A stretch of 64,000 nucleotides of DNA, taken from NCBI GenBank assembly GCA_002270565.1, contig NQMI01000035.1:1-64000 (forward strand), in the 5' to 3' direction. Below the pieces are notes generated by a model. That model worked only from the letters and a program-made list of their open reading frames with translations. It was not told where the DNA came from and made no database searches. This stretch comes from Stenocarpella maydis. Its lineage: Eukaryota > Ascomycota > Sordariomycetes > Diaporthales > Diaporthaceae. The position numbers were made by a program, and so were the translations under genes. The number at the start of each line of letters is the position of its first letter. Position 1 is the stretch's first letter. Of this stretch, positions 46,401 through 58,229 are shown one piece after another.

Positions 46401-48817
46401 AAACATCATACGGCTGATCGACAGCACGATCTCCTTTTTTAAGGTTGATCCCACCAAGCGAAGCGACATGAAGCCTTCCGATGTGATTCCAGCTGTGGAT
46501 GCGTTCATGAGGCGCATGGTTGTCGTCCCTGGTGAGGATCCGATTTCCAAGGAGGCCAACGAGAGCGCCACGATACTCTTCAAGGCCCACCTGCGCTCGC
46601 GACTGGCCTTCAGACGTCTCGCCGTCCAGCTCCGCCTTCCTCGCATAGCCTTCGACCACATCCTTGGGGAGTTGGAGAACCGATGGTCAAGGTCGATGGT
46701 CAACCCTGGAGAAATGGTCGGAGTTCTCGCGGCGCAGTCCATCGGAGAGCCTGCCACGCAGATGACACTCAACACATTCCACTTCACTGGTGTTGCCTCC
46801 AAGAACGTCACCCTCGGTGTGCCTCGGCTCAAGGAAATCCTCAACGTCGCCAGTGACATCAAGACCCCTTCGATGCAGGTTTTCCTCGAGGGCGACGATA
46901 CATCACAGGGCGCCGCGAAGACATTGCGAAGCCTTACGGAGCACACGAACCTGAGGTCAGTCACGGCGATGACAGAGATCTTCTATGACCCCGATATTCA
47001 GTCGACCATCATACCCGAAGACAACGACATGGTTGAGGCCGAATTCCTTCTCGGCACCCAACAGAACGACAACATCGACCGCCAGACTCGTTGGGTGCTT
47101 CGAATCACCTTGGACCGGCAGAAGATGCTTGACAAGGAATTGAAGGTTGCAGACGTCGCCCAGCGGCTTAAAGACGAGTATTCTGAGGATCTGGCTGTCA
47201 TCTTCAACGACGATAACGATGACGAGCAAATCATCCGTGTGCGCTCGATCCGGGACAAAGCCGACGTGGAGGAGGACGACATGGAGGAGGACGTAATGCT
47301 CAAGCGACTCGAGACTCACCTGTTGGACAAACTGACCATACGAGGTGTGCCCGGCATCGAACGGGCATTCATCAACAAGAATGCTCGTCTCATAGAGATG
47401 CCCGATGGTTCGCTCAAGGCCAAGCAGGGCGATGCCGACTGTGAGGAGTCTTATCTCGACACAACCGGTACAGCGCTGCGCCAAGTACTGGCTGTCGAGG
47501 GCGTCGATACGAGGCGGACCACCACCAACCAGCTGCACCAGATCATCGATGTGTTCGGCATCGAGGCCGCCCGGTCTGCTCTGCTCTCCGAGCTGACGAA
47601 TGTGCTGGCCTTCGATGGTTCCTACGTCAACCACCGCCATCTCGCCCTCCTTGTCGACGTTATGACGTACCGCGGCAGCATCGCTGCGGTCACCCGCCAC
47701 GGCATCAACCGTGCCGACACCGGAGCGCTCATGCGCTGCTCCTTCGAGGAGACGGTTGAGATCCTTCTGGAGGCCGCGGCCACAGGCGAGCTGGACGACT
47801 GCCGCGGTATCTCCGAGAACGTGATGCTTGGGCAACTAGCCCCGATGGGTACAGGCCATTTTGAGGTGCAGCTAGACCCCAAGATGCTGGAGACTGTCAT
47901 CTCGGACAACTCGCGCATGGGCCTAATGCCAGGCATGACCGTCAAGGGCAGCCCGATGGAAGGCGCGGCTACGCCGTACGACACCGGCTCTCCCATGGCA
48001 GACACGGGCGGCTTCTTGGGGATCATGTCACCGGCGCCAGGCAACTTCTCACCCATCGTTGGCGCAGGATCGGAGACCCCAGCCGGCTTTGGCACCGAAT
48101 ATGGTGGCGGGTTCGGCATGGGTGGGGGTGGTTTCTCAGCCACAAGCCCGCGTGCCCCGAGCCCCTTTGCCCCAACTTCGCCGACTTCCCCGTATGGGAA
48201 CCAAGGCGCAGGATACTCGCCATCGTCTCCGATGGGCGCATACTCGCCGAGCTCCCCGATGATTGATGCAGGCTCTCGTCTCGGTGGCTCGTCGCCGACC
48301 TTCAGCCCCGGCTCGCCCTCGTACTCGGCAACGTCGCCCTTGATGATGCGGCCCACCAGCCCTGCCAGCCCGAACTACAGCCCGACCTCGCCGAGCTACT
48401 CGCCGACGTCTCCGTCGGCGCCCAAGTATTCACCCACGTCGCCGGCTGGAAACTATGGGGGCTCGCCGACTTCTCCTTCGTACTCGCCAGCAAGTCCGAA
48501 CTACAGCCCCACGTCGCCAAACGTCCACGCCACATCCCCTCGGTACTCGCCTGCATCTCCGACATGGTCTCCAACTTCGCCTGATGCGTACTCGCCCACG
48601 AGTCCGACATACCAACGGTCTCCCGGTCAGAACGTCTCTCCGACCAGCCCGAGCTACTCTCCGACCTCGCCTCAATACAGCGCCCCGACCCCCGGGCGAG
48701 ACACTGGCGGCCACGATCAATAGTAAGTCATCCGAGACGGCCATGTCGCCTCAGCTGTGAAGAGCCCGCGATGCTAACCAGGTCAACAGCTCACCAACCT
48801 CCCCCACCAACGACTAG
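43428..48817 (+). CDS. rpb1: RNA polymerase II largest subunit Rpb1
   Basis: Exons 43428..43784, 43849..48722 and 48790..48817 give 1752 aa. Rpb1 carries half of the active centre and the C-terminal repeat domain (CTD). N-terminal zinc sites are C69, C72, C79, H82 (CKTCTESMSECPGH) and C109, C112. The catalytic magnesium loop NADFDGDEMN lies near 492-501. The bridge/trigger-loop region is marked by GEPATQMTLNTFHFTGVASK. The CTD starts near residue 1565 with degenerate YSPSSP-type repeats and becomes more regular from about 1629 (YSPTSPSYSPTSP). The last intron (48723-48789, GTAAGT..ACAG, with gctaac as branch site) interrupts the final tyrosine codon, so the true end is YSPTSPTND. If unspliced, reading stops at a TAG at 48721-48723. 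The first intron (64 nt) joins VLADR to SDPEF. Confidence 0.95.
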
Positions 48818-49897
48818 CTTTGGTGGAGTAATTGAGAGAATTGGGCCGTGGTCGAACGGCGGCTTATCCAAGTGACTGGGTCGGAACAGGCGCGCTCTAT
48901 AGGTAGCTGCCCATAATGGAAGTCCGGCCACAGTCCTCTGGAGGGGAAGCAGCTTGGGAGGGGCTGAAGACCTTCAGCAACGGCACGTGCTTGCGGAAGA
49001 TCATGCCAGGAACATGGAAGAAGAACTGAAGGGGGAGGAGAGAAAAAAAAGCACACAAAAAAAATGGAACAAAGGAAGAAAACGTAATTGTATCAACAGG
49101 AGAGCAAAGTCGGGGTGGGTATGCGTGCATGGCTTTTTCCATGGTCGGACAGCAAGAGGCGCAGGGGCATACAAGACTGACAAGACGCTGGGACAAGATG
49201 AGGTACCGGCAGTGATGACATCTGGGGCGCCTTAAAGACACAAACAGAGACAAATATAGGCAGGTAGACGGAGGCTTTGCATAGCCTTTGAACATGGACT
49301 CATGAAAGCAAACTGAGATAGGTGAACACACCATGAGCGTGGTATACTCCAGAGGCGGAGTATTTGGTGCTGCCGCAAACCTGAGGCGATGACCGTGATG
49401 TATTCGGCATGATGACCAACTGGCCGTATGAGCTTCCTTGTTGTCGAACATGGAGATAACTCGTATAGGGAGGGTATTAGGGTATTTGTATTCTTTGGGT
49501 TCCGCTACTAAGCCGGGACAACAAATGCTAGCTATCCTCATAGGACTGAAAACAATGGCCATGGATTATGGGCAATTAAATCCGCGACGTAAGCTTTGGG
49601 CAATTTCATTCAGTCTTCTGCAAATTCGTGTCGACTCCGAGGCTACCATTTGGCACCCACCGAGTCCTAGTATGGAGATCACTTATAGTAGTAGCAGTGG
49701 GGGGTCTGTGTGAGTCGCCTCCATTCGCCCCCACCTCTCTCTCCACTACCGCTACTCTGCACCTCCACTGAAGTCTCCGGGTCCATCATTCGTCTGAACC
49801 ACCTTTATCGTGCCACCTCCCACATACGACCCATCTCTCGGGCCACGACAGAACACCCCGAGGCAGGGACATCATCTGATCGGCTCAGCAGTTCGAT
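48818..49897. other. 3' flank of rpb1 and upstream region of the PRCC gene
   Basis: About 1.1 kb. An A-rich stretch (49041-49083) may include rpb1 polyadenylation signals. No recognised gene. Confidence 0.5.
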
Positions 49898-51136
49898 ATG
49901 GGCCTGGTCGAGTACTCCGACTCCGACTCGGACGGCGAGCCCCCACCGACCACGGCGCTCCAGGGCGCCGCTGTCGCGACGCAGCCCGTCAAGAAACAAA
50001 GCTTCCAGAAGCTCGTAGACAAGTCCAACCCGAACAAGATTCTCGTCAGCCTTCCCTCCGTACCTACAAAGCCAGACGAGACCGCGAACAGCGAGGCCCC
50101 AGCGGCAAAGCGACTCAAGACAGGCGGCAGCAGGTTTAGCGGCTTCAGCTCCTTCCTGCCACCGCCCAAGGCCACATCTGGCGGACCGCTTGGTGGAGGC
50201 AGCGGCAAACCCGCACCGAGGGTCGGTGTGAACCTGAAGACAAGCTCCGAGGCTGCATTCAGCAGGGATGGGGATGACGGCGGCGGTGATGGACCCCCCA
50301 CGACGGACAACCAAGCCTCCTTGTCAAACTCGCCATCAGCCGCAGCCACCGTGCCGGCGCAACCAGTCATACCGGCAGGACAGAAGCCGGAGGGCGACGT
50401 TGAGCTCGTTGGGAAGCCCCTGATGTTCAAGCCGCTATCCGTTGCTAGGAAGCCTGGCAAGAAAGCCGGGGTGCCCAAGACGACGTCGGCGGCTTCAACT
50501 ACGGCTTCAACTACGGCTTCGCACGGCAGCACGCCAAACCCGCATTCAGCGGCAGTAAACTCTGGGACGGCGACAAGAGGCGACGAGCCGGCCGTTGCGC
50601 AAATCAAGAAGAAGAAGGCATCGCTGTTCTCGGTAGTGGACGACACACAGAGCAGGGGACCACTCCACGAGGACAGCAGCACCTACGGGGCGGGGCCGCC
50701 TGGTTATGACGTTTCCCCCGGACGCAACGCACTCGGAGATTACGCCAGCCAGCAGCAGTATGCAGGTGCCCCACATCCGCCGGTGCAGGAAGCTGGCTAC
50801 CCAGAACCCACCTCGCTCGGCTCTATAGCGGACGACCTGAATCTCGACGCAGCAGCACGGCGGGAACTCTTCGGCCGCGGTGGCGCGCCGACCAGAGCGA
50901 CGGCGAAGTCGGTCATTAACTTCAACTTGGACCAGGAGTACCGACACAACGAGGAGCTGCGGCAGTCCGGCGCCCTGGATCAACAGCAACACAACCCGCT
51001 GCGCGCCATCAAGCCAGGAAAGCACAGCCTGCAGCAGCTGGTAAACCAGGTGCAGAGCCAACGAGATGCGCTGGAGGAGAACTTTGCCAAGAACAGGGCG
51101 ACGCAGAAGCAGTCTGGGGCCAAATATGGTTTCTAA
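49898..51136 (+). CDS. PRCC-domain nuclear protein
   Basis: Single exon, 412 aa. The protein starts MGLVEYSDSDSDGEPPP, the usual N-terminal signature of PRCC-domain proteins, followed by a low-complexity proline, serine and alanine-rich middle. The conserved C-terminal third contains LNLDAAARRELFGRGG, VINFNLDQEYRHNEELRQSG and KHSLQQLVNQVQSQRDALEE. In animals PRCC is a nuclear protein linked to splicing and to the mitotic checkpoint protein MAD2B; the fungal role is not well established. A KKKK run near the middle may act as a nuclear signal. Start at 49898 is the first ATG and the frame needs no intron. Confidence 0.85.
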   Translation: MGLVEYSDSDSDGEPPPTTALQGAAVATQPVKKQSFQKLVDKSNPNKILVSLPSVPTKPDETANSEAPAAKRLKTGGSRFSGFSSFLPPPKATSGGPLGGGSGKPAPRVGVNLKTSSEAAFSRDGDDGGGDGPPTTDNQASLSNSPSAAATVPAQPVIPAGQKPEGDVELVGKPLMFKPLSVARKPGKKAGVPKTTSAASTTASTTASHGSTPNPHSAAVNSGTATRGDEPAVAQIKKKKASLFSVVDDTQSRGPLHEDSSTYGAGPPGYDVSPGRNALGDYASQQQYAGAPHPPVQEAGYPEPTSLGSIADDLNLDAAARRELFGRGGAPTRATAKSVINFNLDQEYRHNEELRQSGALDQQQHNPLRAIKPGKHSLQQLVNQVQSQRDALEENFAKNRATQKQSGAKYGF

Positions 51137-53399
51137 GCCGGCATGGTTTTGACCCTGCCGTGGACCTTGTCCTCGCTCCCGCGAACTGCCTCGATGCGCT
51201 GCAGAGCTTGCCATGTTGCTCGCACAACCAGGCGGGGAGCACCGTACCGGCCCGGCCAGGGTCTACAGTGGGATTGCCGTCTCACGACCCGAGGGCCGGA
51301 CGGAGGGGTTTTCAAGACACAATCGTAGCGGAACGTCAGGACAGCATGCGGAAGCCATGGCCAGGTGACTGTGAGGCAGCCCGTCCGGTGTTGCTGTGTT
51401 GAAATGACGAATCAGATCCCCCATCTTTGAAGCCTAGCGTAAGCCGCTTGTCAGGCTGGTCTGTTACCCGCCGTGCCTCTCACCATGGCTCCCCCGGGGA
51501 GAGGGGTGGCTCTGTGCCCGGGATTTGAGCGGGTGCGATCATTGGGGACATAATCCGACAGGCTCGAGGTTGGGCTAAAGGACCCCAAGCCAGGCAGGTC
51601 GGCTCGCAACGGCCACGTTCCCCGGTATCTCGGTGGAGATCTGAGGGCTTGCTGGTCGATGTAAATATCTACCTATATGTTCGGACTCTTGGGAGGCGTC
51701 GGCCAAGGTGCGCCTGACCGGTTGCCGATATCTATTCTGGTGTGCGAGGGTCCACCTGCGCATAATGACATCGCCTCCCTGTTACAATATCCACGCAGTG
51801 TCTTGCAATACGGGACAAGATGAGTCTCTTGGCTGTTTTGATTGGATACGTTGGACGGACTGATGGTCGTCTCACAAGAAGGTCACGCGAAGAATATTCA
51901 ACAACCTTGGCTGTCATGTACGCAGTCCCGACAGTTTGTAGGGCCTGGCTGACAATGTCGCCTCTCTGCCGCAGACGTCCCCAGTGGATATCGCGGCCAG
52001 CGGCCTGAGGCGTGCAGTCTCGGTGAGACGCCAGGTTCACCCGGGGTCCACCCAGGTACGACGGCGTGGTCTCTTGGCGTCGTCTTGGCAGCGGCCATGT
52101 TTCTACGGGCACAGGACGACTGGCGCGTAAGGGGACAATGCAGTTGGTCTGTGTGACATGTGCCGCGGAAGCGAGAGACGGGCGGGAGCAGCAGCGCCAG
52201 GGCAGCGGAGCGGTCCGAGACATTATTGATTGTCGGTGCTTCGGGGGCGGGGGGCGGGGGCGACGCTTGGCACCTGGGCGCTCGTCGGCGCGGCTCTATG
52301 CTAGCTTGTCTGCTTGTCTGCTCGTGCAGCGCCGAGGCGCGTCGCGACGGCCTGGGCCAGGATGCAGAGCCGAGAGATCTTGATCATCATCCACCACGAT
52401 GCAACACCATGCACGCATGTAGTGTTGTGGGTATCCGTGCGCCATACATACCTCACCGCCCCGGGGACCTGCGCCGATCTGATAAGCTCGACCCTCGGCA
52501 GCTTGCGTGCTTGGATGTGATGCCTCTGATCAAGGTCCTTTCGGGTGTGACAAGGTGCCTGTCTCGCCGGCTGACCCGGCTGACAAGCCACGCGGGCGTG
52601 GTCAGAGGGAGGGGGCGTGCACAGCACGACGGTCACCTCTGACGAGACCATGCTGCCCTGTCCTTGTTCGAGCATCCCAAGACTCTTGGCCCTGTTTGCC
52701 CCCGATCAGACGAAGGCCGGCGTTTCCCCTCCGGATGGCCATGGTTGGGTATTGTGCAAGGGGAGATGGCTCGCCCCGGTCAGGGAGACATGGGGATGAT
52801 AGGTAGGACAAGAAGGCAGGGGTGGTGTTGGGCCGGGGCCCGTGTTGCATGCATGTTTGCATAGCCAGTTCGCCCTGTATATATCGCAGTTCGAAACACG
52901 TGTGGGGGAAACAGCAGTGTATATTCTTAGCACATGGTATCTGCTTGGCAGTTGCTCGCTCACAACAACGCGTGCCCATTGCTATCCTAAATGAACCCCA
53001 CGACCTGACATGGCCGACCCAATAAGCCAACCGGCCTCGGCAGGAGTCTGGTCAGTATCCACCCTGGACCCCGCGAGGAAGCCAACATGATATCCACCGC
53101 CCCGCCCGCCTGGCTGGATTGGGGGGGAAAGAGAAAGAAAGAAAGAAAGAAAACGCCGTACTAGACCCCAAACACTGCGCTACCAAGACAGAGAGAGTAA
53201 ATCCCAAACACAAATACAAACAGGACCCGCTTTTTTCCCTTGCTTTCTTTTTTTGGAAGTTGCTGGTTTTCTTTCCGCAAATTTTGCCCTTCGGTTTCCT
53301 CCTGTCGCTGGTCATCATCAAGGCAAGCAAAGAGCGCGCGGGAGGGAGGCGCCCAGGCGCGTGGGGCATCAGAGCCGAGGGGCAGCGCAGCTGGCAGCC
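51137..53399. other. Gene-poor region, no gene recognised
   Basis: About 2.3 kb. Frames of 60-160 codons overlap on both strands, but none has a domain, signal peptide or credible splice structure. A gaaa microsatellite lies near 53126-53149. Confidence 0.5.
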
Positions 53400-53651
53400 T
53401 CACTCGACAACGGCGGCGGCGTTGTGCCAGTCGTCCTGGTGGTCCCCGGCATGCTCGCCGTAGTGAACAGGGGCGACCTTGAGGACCTTGTAGCCCGGGG
53501 GGGAGCCCTTGCCGTCGCTGCTGAGCGAGGAGCTTCGCCTCTTGTGTCCGTCGGCGGCCGGGTTGGGCTGCTGTGACTTTGGGAAGGACTCAGAGGTGAC
53601 GGGCCCCAGGGAGAGGAAGGTCATGGGCATGGAGCGGCGAGGGTCAGACAT
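53400..53651 (-). CDS. Small conserved-looking fungal protein, unknown function
   Basis: A single exon of 83 aa starts MSDPRRSMPMTFLSLGPVTS and contains KRRSSSLSSDG and the C-terminal KVLKVAPVHYGEHAGDHQDD. I recall similar short proteins with a KVLK-xxPVH-xGEH ending from filamentous ascomycetes, all without a known function; this is memory, not a search. No signal peptide or membrane segment. The frame stays open far upstream (to 54353), but ATG 53651 begins the part that resembles relatives. The RRSSS motif could be a kinase site. A very long empty region (53652-60483) lies upstream. Confidence 0.65.
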   Translation of the reverse strand: MSDPRRSMPMTFLSLGPVTSESFPKSQQPNPAADGHKRRSSSLSSDGKGSPPGYKVLKVAPVHYGEHAGDHQDDWHNAAAVVE

Positions 53652-54520
53652 TGTGGGATTTCTGCCGGGTGTAGAAAGTATCAGGACAAGGCCTGGTGAT
53701 GGCGGCTGCTGCTGGCTGGTGGCTGGTGAAGTGGCTGGCGCGTGCGTGATGATGGGGGTTATGCGATGGTGAGCAACAAGAGACCGAAGGAGGAGGCAGC
53801 AGGACGAGGGAGCTCGAGGGAGGGGGGCTTTATATCCAGGCCAGAGGGGGGTGGGAGTGGACCGGCTTGCCCAATGCGCTGGCTCGGCGGGGTGCGGGTG
53901 GATGTTGGAGTGTTTATCGCTCTGTGACAGGCACACTCTCTCCCGTACATGTGGGCATCGATGCTGCACCTCGCAACGCTTGTTAGCCCCTGGTTCTGAA
54001 GCTTGTCCTTCTCCCGCCAGGGGGCCTTGGGCGGCATGCCACCCTGACCTGACCGAACCACCGCGGAGAGAAGCACGTGCGGGTACGTCGACAGACGACG
54101 TGGTATTGGTGCCCCCCCATCCGGAGACAGCCATGGGAGCCCTGGTCTCGCTGCCCTCCGCCGCCATGCTCGTCCTCCCCCACCGCACCTCGAGCTTGGT
54201 CCTCGTCGCACCTCGCACCTNCCCCCCCTCCCACCCCAGATGTCGTGTCAGCTCCTGTGCGACCCGTCTCTCCTGTCCCCGAGCCCACACGTGGGGTCTG
54301 GCATTGGTCCTGGGCCAAGGGGAGCACCCATGACGGCCCAGGCGGGCGGGCACGTTGGGCCCCTGGTTATCCGAGCTCCGAGCGGGGCTAGCGGCCCTTG
54401 TTCCTATCCCCTATCAGAGCCCGCCACAGCGGAGGGGGGCAGGAGCGGTGCTGTGCATTGGTCCGACAGGGCCCTGCGGGGGTCGGGGTCGTCGTGTGGC
54501 GCCAGCAGACGGCAGCCAAA

Positions 54521-54555
54521 GAAGAAGAACAACAACAACAACAACAACAACAACA
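54521..54555. repeat. GAA/CAA trinucleotide repeat
   Basis: Three gaa units are followed by about nine aac units. No coding context is supported. Confidence 0.9.
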
Positions 54556-57522
54556 GGCCAGGAGCTGGTGGTCAATATAGGCTCGTGTGGAGAAGACAGA
54601 TGCGGCTCCGCCAGCGACGGCTGCACCACATGCTGGAAATGGCCTGGGCCCGTCGCCTTGGGCCCTGCCGCCAGAAACCTGGGGTCGGGTGCCCGGCCCC
54701 CAGCCTCGCTCGCCATTGGCCCGTCTGCCCGCCTCAAGAGGATTTCCCGGGAGCAACGCTGCCCGGCCACGGTGGGAATCGCATCATCTGCATGGCCACC
54801 ACCCTGCTGCCTGCCACCCTGGCCTCCTCGGCCCAGCGGCAGCCCCACTACTCACCCACCTCATCGCCAGGGCCGCGGGTAGGGCTGATGGGGGCCGAGC
54901 CCTCCCAGTCTCCGGGGCCGGGCCCGGGGCGCCCACCGTCCCCTGCTGGCTAGCTTCTCACGTCACTTCTCGGCATCACCCGCCCACGTCCATGGCATCC
55001 CGGCCGCGCACGTCGGAGCAGGGACGTTTGGCCATGGAACCAGTCGCACCGCTGCTCCAAGACTCTTGTTCCCGGCGAAGCACGCCGGACCAAAGGGCCA
55101 GGCTTGTTCCATCTGCGATCCAGGCGCTGCGGGCGAATCACGATTGTCAAGCTCACCAAGATCGCATCTGGCCTTGTCCGCCGAGCTCTGGTCCGGGGAC
55201 ACCATCTCGCTCGGCTGCGGCCCTGGGCCATGCCTGAGCCCGGGCCCCACAGCCGTTGTGTTGGTGGCCGACCTTGCCGTTCGACGGGTTGCGTGCCGTG
55301 ATGAGCTGGTTCTGCTTACAGATCGATACAGCTCAACGAATGCCCTCGCGTCACCAGGCCGGGACCGTGCCGGATAAGGACCGTGAGCTAAACGGCAAGG
55401 CCGGAGCACAACCAGCACGCCTCACAGCTGCAGGGCGACGGCGCCATAGGGGCACCACCATTGGTAATGGCCCGTCGAAAACCTGCCCCCGTGGTTGAGT
55501 GCTTCGTCGTTGAGTGCTCCGTCGTGTCGTCATGAGGAACCAACATGGGCGCGCGAGTCGGAGTGCTGCTTAGGCTCGTTCCTTACGATACCACGTCGCA
55601 TGGCGCACGAGGGTCAAGACCTCGCCCTTTTAGGCAGCTCAGCCGTCGGCTGACCGTGGTGGGTGCTCAAAACTCCTCATGCAGGGATGCCATCCCACCA
55701 TGGACCTTCGCCTGCAGATGTGGGGCTGCAGAACGTGGCCACCATGTACGTCGGAGTCGCGCATCAGGAATAATTGCAAGCTGGAGACACAGGCTCAATC
55801 AGCTGTTGGTGCTGTTGAGCAAGGACAAGGAGTCATCTGCGAGACCGCCATGGAGCCAACACCCGACTCCCTCGCCAGGACACACCACTACAGGCCCCTG
55901 CTGAGAAAATGTCCTCCTGGGAGGGTAGAAACTGGGTGATGCCAACCCCCCCCCCCACCCCCCAAGAGCATGCCTCGCGGATGGGTATACCCGGTCACAG
56001 GACCATTCGCCGCTCTTCCTCTCGAGTGAGCGTGCTGGAAGCTGACCAGCAAGTGGCCATGGATCCCCATTCGGCGTGTATGTAACCCAAGAGAGGTTGG
56101 TCTTCAGGGGCGTTGATTTCAAGTGAAGAGGCGCACAGATGCCGGTCCATGCCGACATGGCTCTAAAAGACGGACGGATCACAGCGCGCGTACAATGCGG
56201 CCCACCCCCGGGGCAGCACGATGGCAAAACAAAACCGCTGGAGTTTGAATACAGTGCGGCCCGAATCCAGAGAAGGACATATAGGTCCTCTTGTATCGCC
56301 CTATAGGAAACTGCCTTGCTGGCTGTTCAGGCCGTCCGCTCTGCTCTCAGGTTTATCAAGGCAGCAGAGACGCCAAAAGATCAAAAAACAAGGCATGGCG
56401 GTCCCAAGCCTCCGGAGACGCGCGTGTAAGCGAACCCCTGGCAGCCTTTCCAATGGGCCTGTGGGGTCCGCTGACGAGACCTAGCGCAGCCGACGATGCA
56501 TCGCGTAGCCTCTCCCGCAGGATGCGGCCATGCGCCGCCAGGTTCCGTGTCTGATATTGGCCGGAAGGCGTGCTTCTGGCACGTTGGTCACACCACAGCC
56601 GGCGGCATTCGACACCAGACGACAGCGCGCAGGCGACGGCAGTGTTACATCGGCAGGACGACCCAGTGCGGACCCCGGAGGTACATACAATTACATACCA
56701 TGGTTGGCTGACTCAATGCTACCAAAACACGCCCGCGGGCGCTCGGCTGAAGCTACAACTGGTAGCGCCAGGACAGTACGTACCTAGGCATGCAGTGCAA
56801 CCTTCCAAATCCGGCGGTTTGTTGGGCTTTAGGGTCCAATCTTGCCGCCATGTGGGTTGTAACACATTCTCTAACTGAGCGCATGCGGCAGCAGCGCTTC
56901 AACCCCCTCCCCCCTCCCCTCCCCTTTTAAAAAAGAAGAAGAAGAAAAGAAGAAGAAAGAGGGGGGTGGGAGGGGCGAGGGAAAGTAATACACAGAAATA
57001 GTAGGCAGTGAGGGTGGAACTCAGCACGCTGTTGTGGAGCCGGCCGTTGTTGGACTGTGCACGAGAAAGGTGTGAGGTTGAAGGAAGAGGAAGTGACGGC
57101 TCGTGGGTGGGACGGGACAATGAGCACGGCACGGGCGAGCAGAAGGTGGCGCCGGCAAGGTGCAGACTGACAGGTCTACTACATGGCTACCTAGGTACCC
57201 AGGTGGACAGCCAAGCACGTGTACTGTGGGTATTATGTCCGTGGTATGTGCCTGTCGAAGACAAGACGAGATGAGAGAGGGCTGGGGTGTGAGATGAATG
57301 GAGCGGACAGCAGCCACATGGCGCTGGGGTTTCAAGGGTGCCAGGTCGGCTGCAGGACGAGAAATTAGAGAAAAAGCTAAATAAATATAGAACATGAAAC
57401 AACAATAAATAATAACAAATACACTAATAAGAACAAATGCCGTAAACCCCAGAAGTGCCACGGGGGTGGTGGGGCTTGTTTGTATACATACATCATATAT
57501 ACATGCATGTATACATTATGTA

Positions 57523-57546
57523 CCTACATACATACATACATACATA
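57523..57546. repeat. ACAT tetranucleotide repeat
   Basis: Runs of acat/catac units follow a longer imperfect atac-rich stretch from about 57480. Confidence 0.85.
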
Positions 57547-57932
57547 TAGCCATGCCAGGGAGACGCCCGCATGGCCGTTGGGTGAGCACAGACTTCAGGC
57601 TTGAAGAAGCTCGGCCCTGATGCCTGCATATTACTCGGTATATTGGTCTAGACGCGGGGCTCAACCTAGTCGGACATCGAGGCCAGACTCGTGGTTGTTG
57701 CACTGCAATCTCTCTTGTCGTTCCCCATCCCTTCGTTTGCGTCTGCCAGGCGCCCCGGGCTCGGCCAAAACCCCTGCCTCCCGTGCCGAACCACGGCTGC
57801 CGCACCACGCAATGCATGGCTGAGGGAGAGAGCATCAAAAGTGGTGCTGTCGGGTGTCACCAGAGCGGCAGGGGGGAAAGACATGTTGAGCTGACGCCAG
57901 AGGTTCAGTGGTGCGTTGTTGCGTCCACCTCT

Positions 57933-57935
<3 letters not shown>

Positions 57936-57964
<29 letters not shown>
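57936..57964. repeat. CT dinucleotide repeat
   Basis: About fourteen ct units in a row. Confidence 0.9.
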
Positions 57965-57966
<2 letters not shown>

Positions 57967-58121
57967 CTCTGCCTCAACCCATCTCGAGCGGCGCCCCACA
58001 GCCGTTGCGACCATGCGTGCGTTCAAATGTTGGCCTGGCCCTGAGCGCCGCCCTGATGCTACAGTACAACAAGAGTACGGAGTACGTAGTGTACGTACGT
58101 ACGTGCAGCCCTTCACAGCCA

Positions 58122-58142
58122 CCTGCCTGCCTGCCTACCTGG

Positions 58143-58178
<36 letters not shown>

Positions 58179-58196
58179 GCCTGCCTGCCTGCCTGG

Positions 58197-58228
<32 letters not shown>

Positions 58229-58229
58229 C
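58122..58229. repeat. CCTG tetranucleotide microsatellite
   Basis: About 108 bp of nearly pure cctg units, broken by a few ggcctg steps, preceded by a short gtac run (58090-58104). It is the longest microsatellite in the window. Confidence 0.92.

Noticed and set aside
46957..47835. 292-codon minus-strand frame inside rpb1
   Set aside because: Antisense shadow of highly conserved Rpb1 coding sequence; its openness is explained by codon bias.
53851..55237. Several long plus-strand frames (160-237 codons) in the gene desert
   Set aside because: GC-rich chance frames that overlap one another and opposite-strand frames; low-complexity composition, no motif. One crosses a caa microsatellite.
57936..58229. 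Microsatellite cluster considered as a CRISPR-like or satellite array
   Set aside because: Simple CT and CCTG repeats without spacers; CRISPR arrays are also not expected in fungi.
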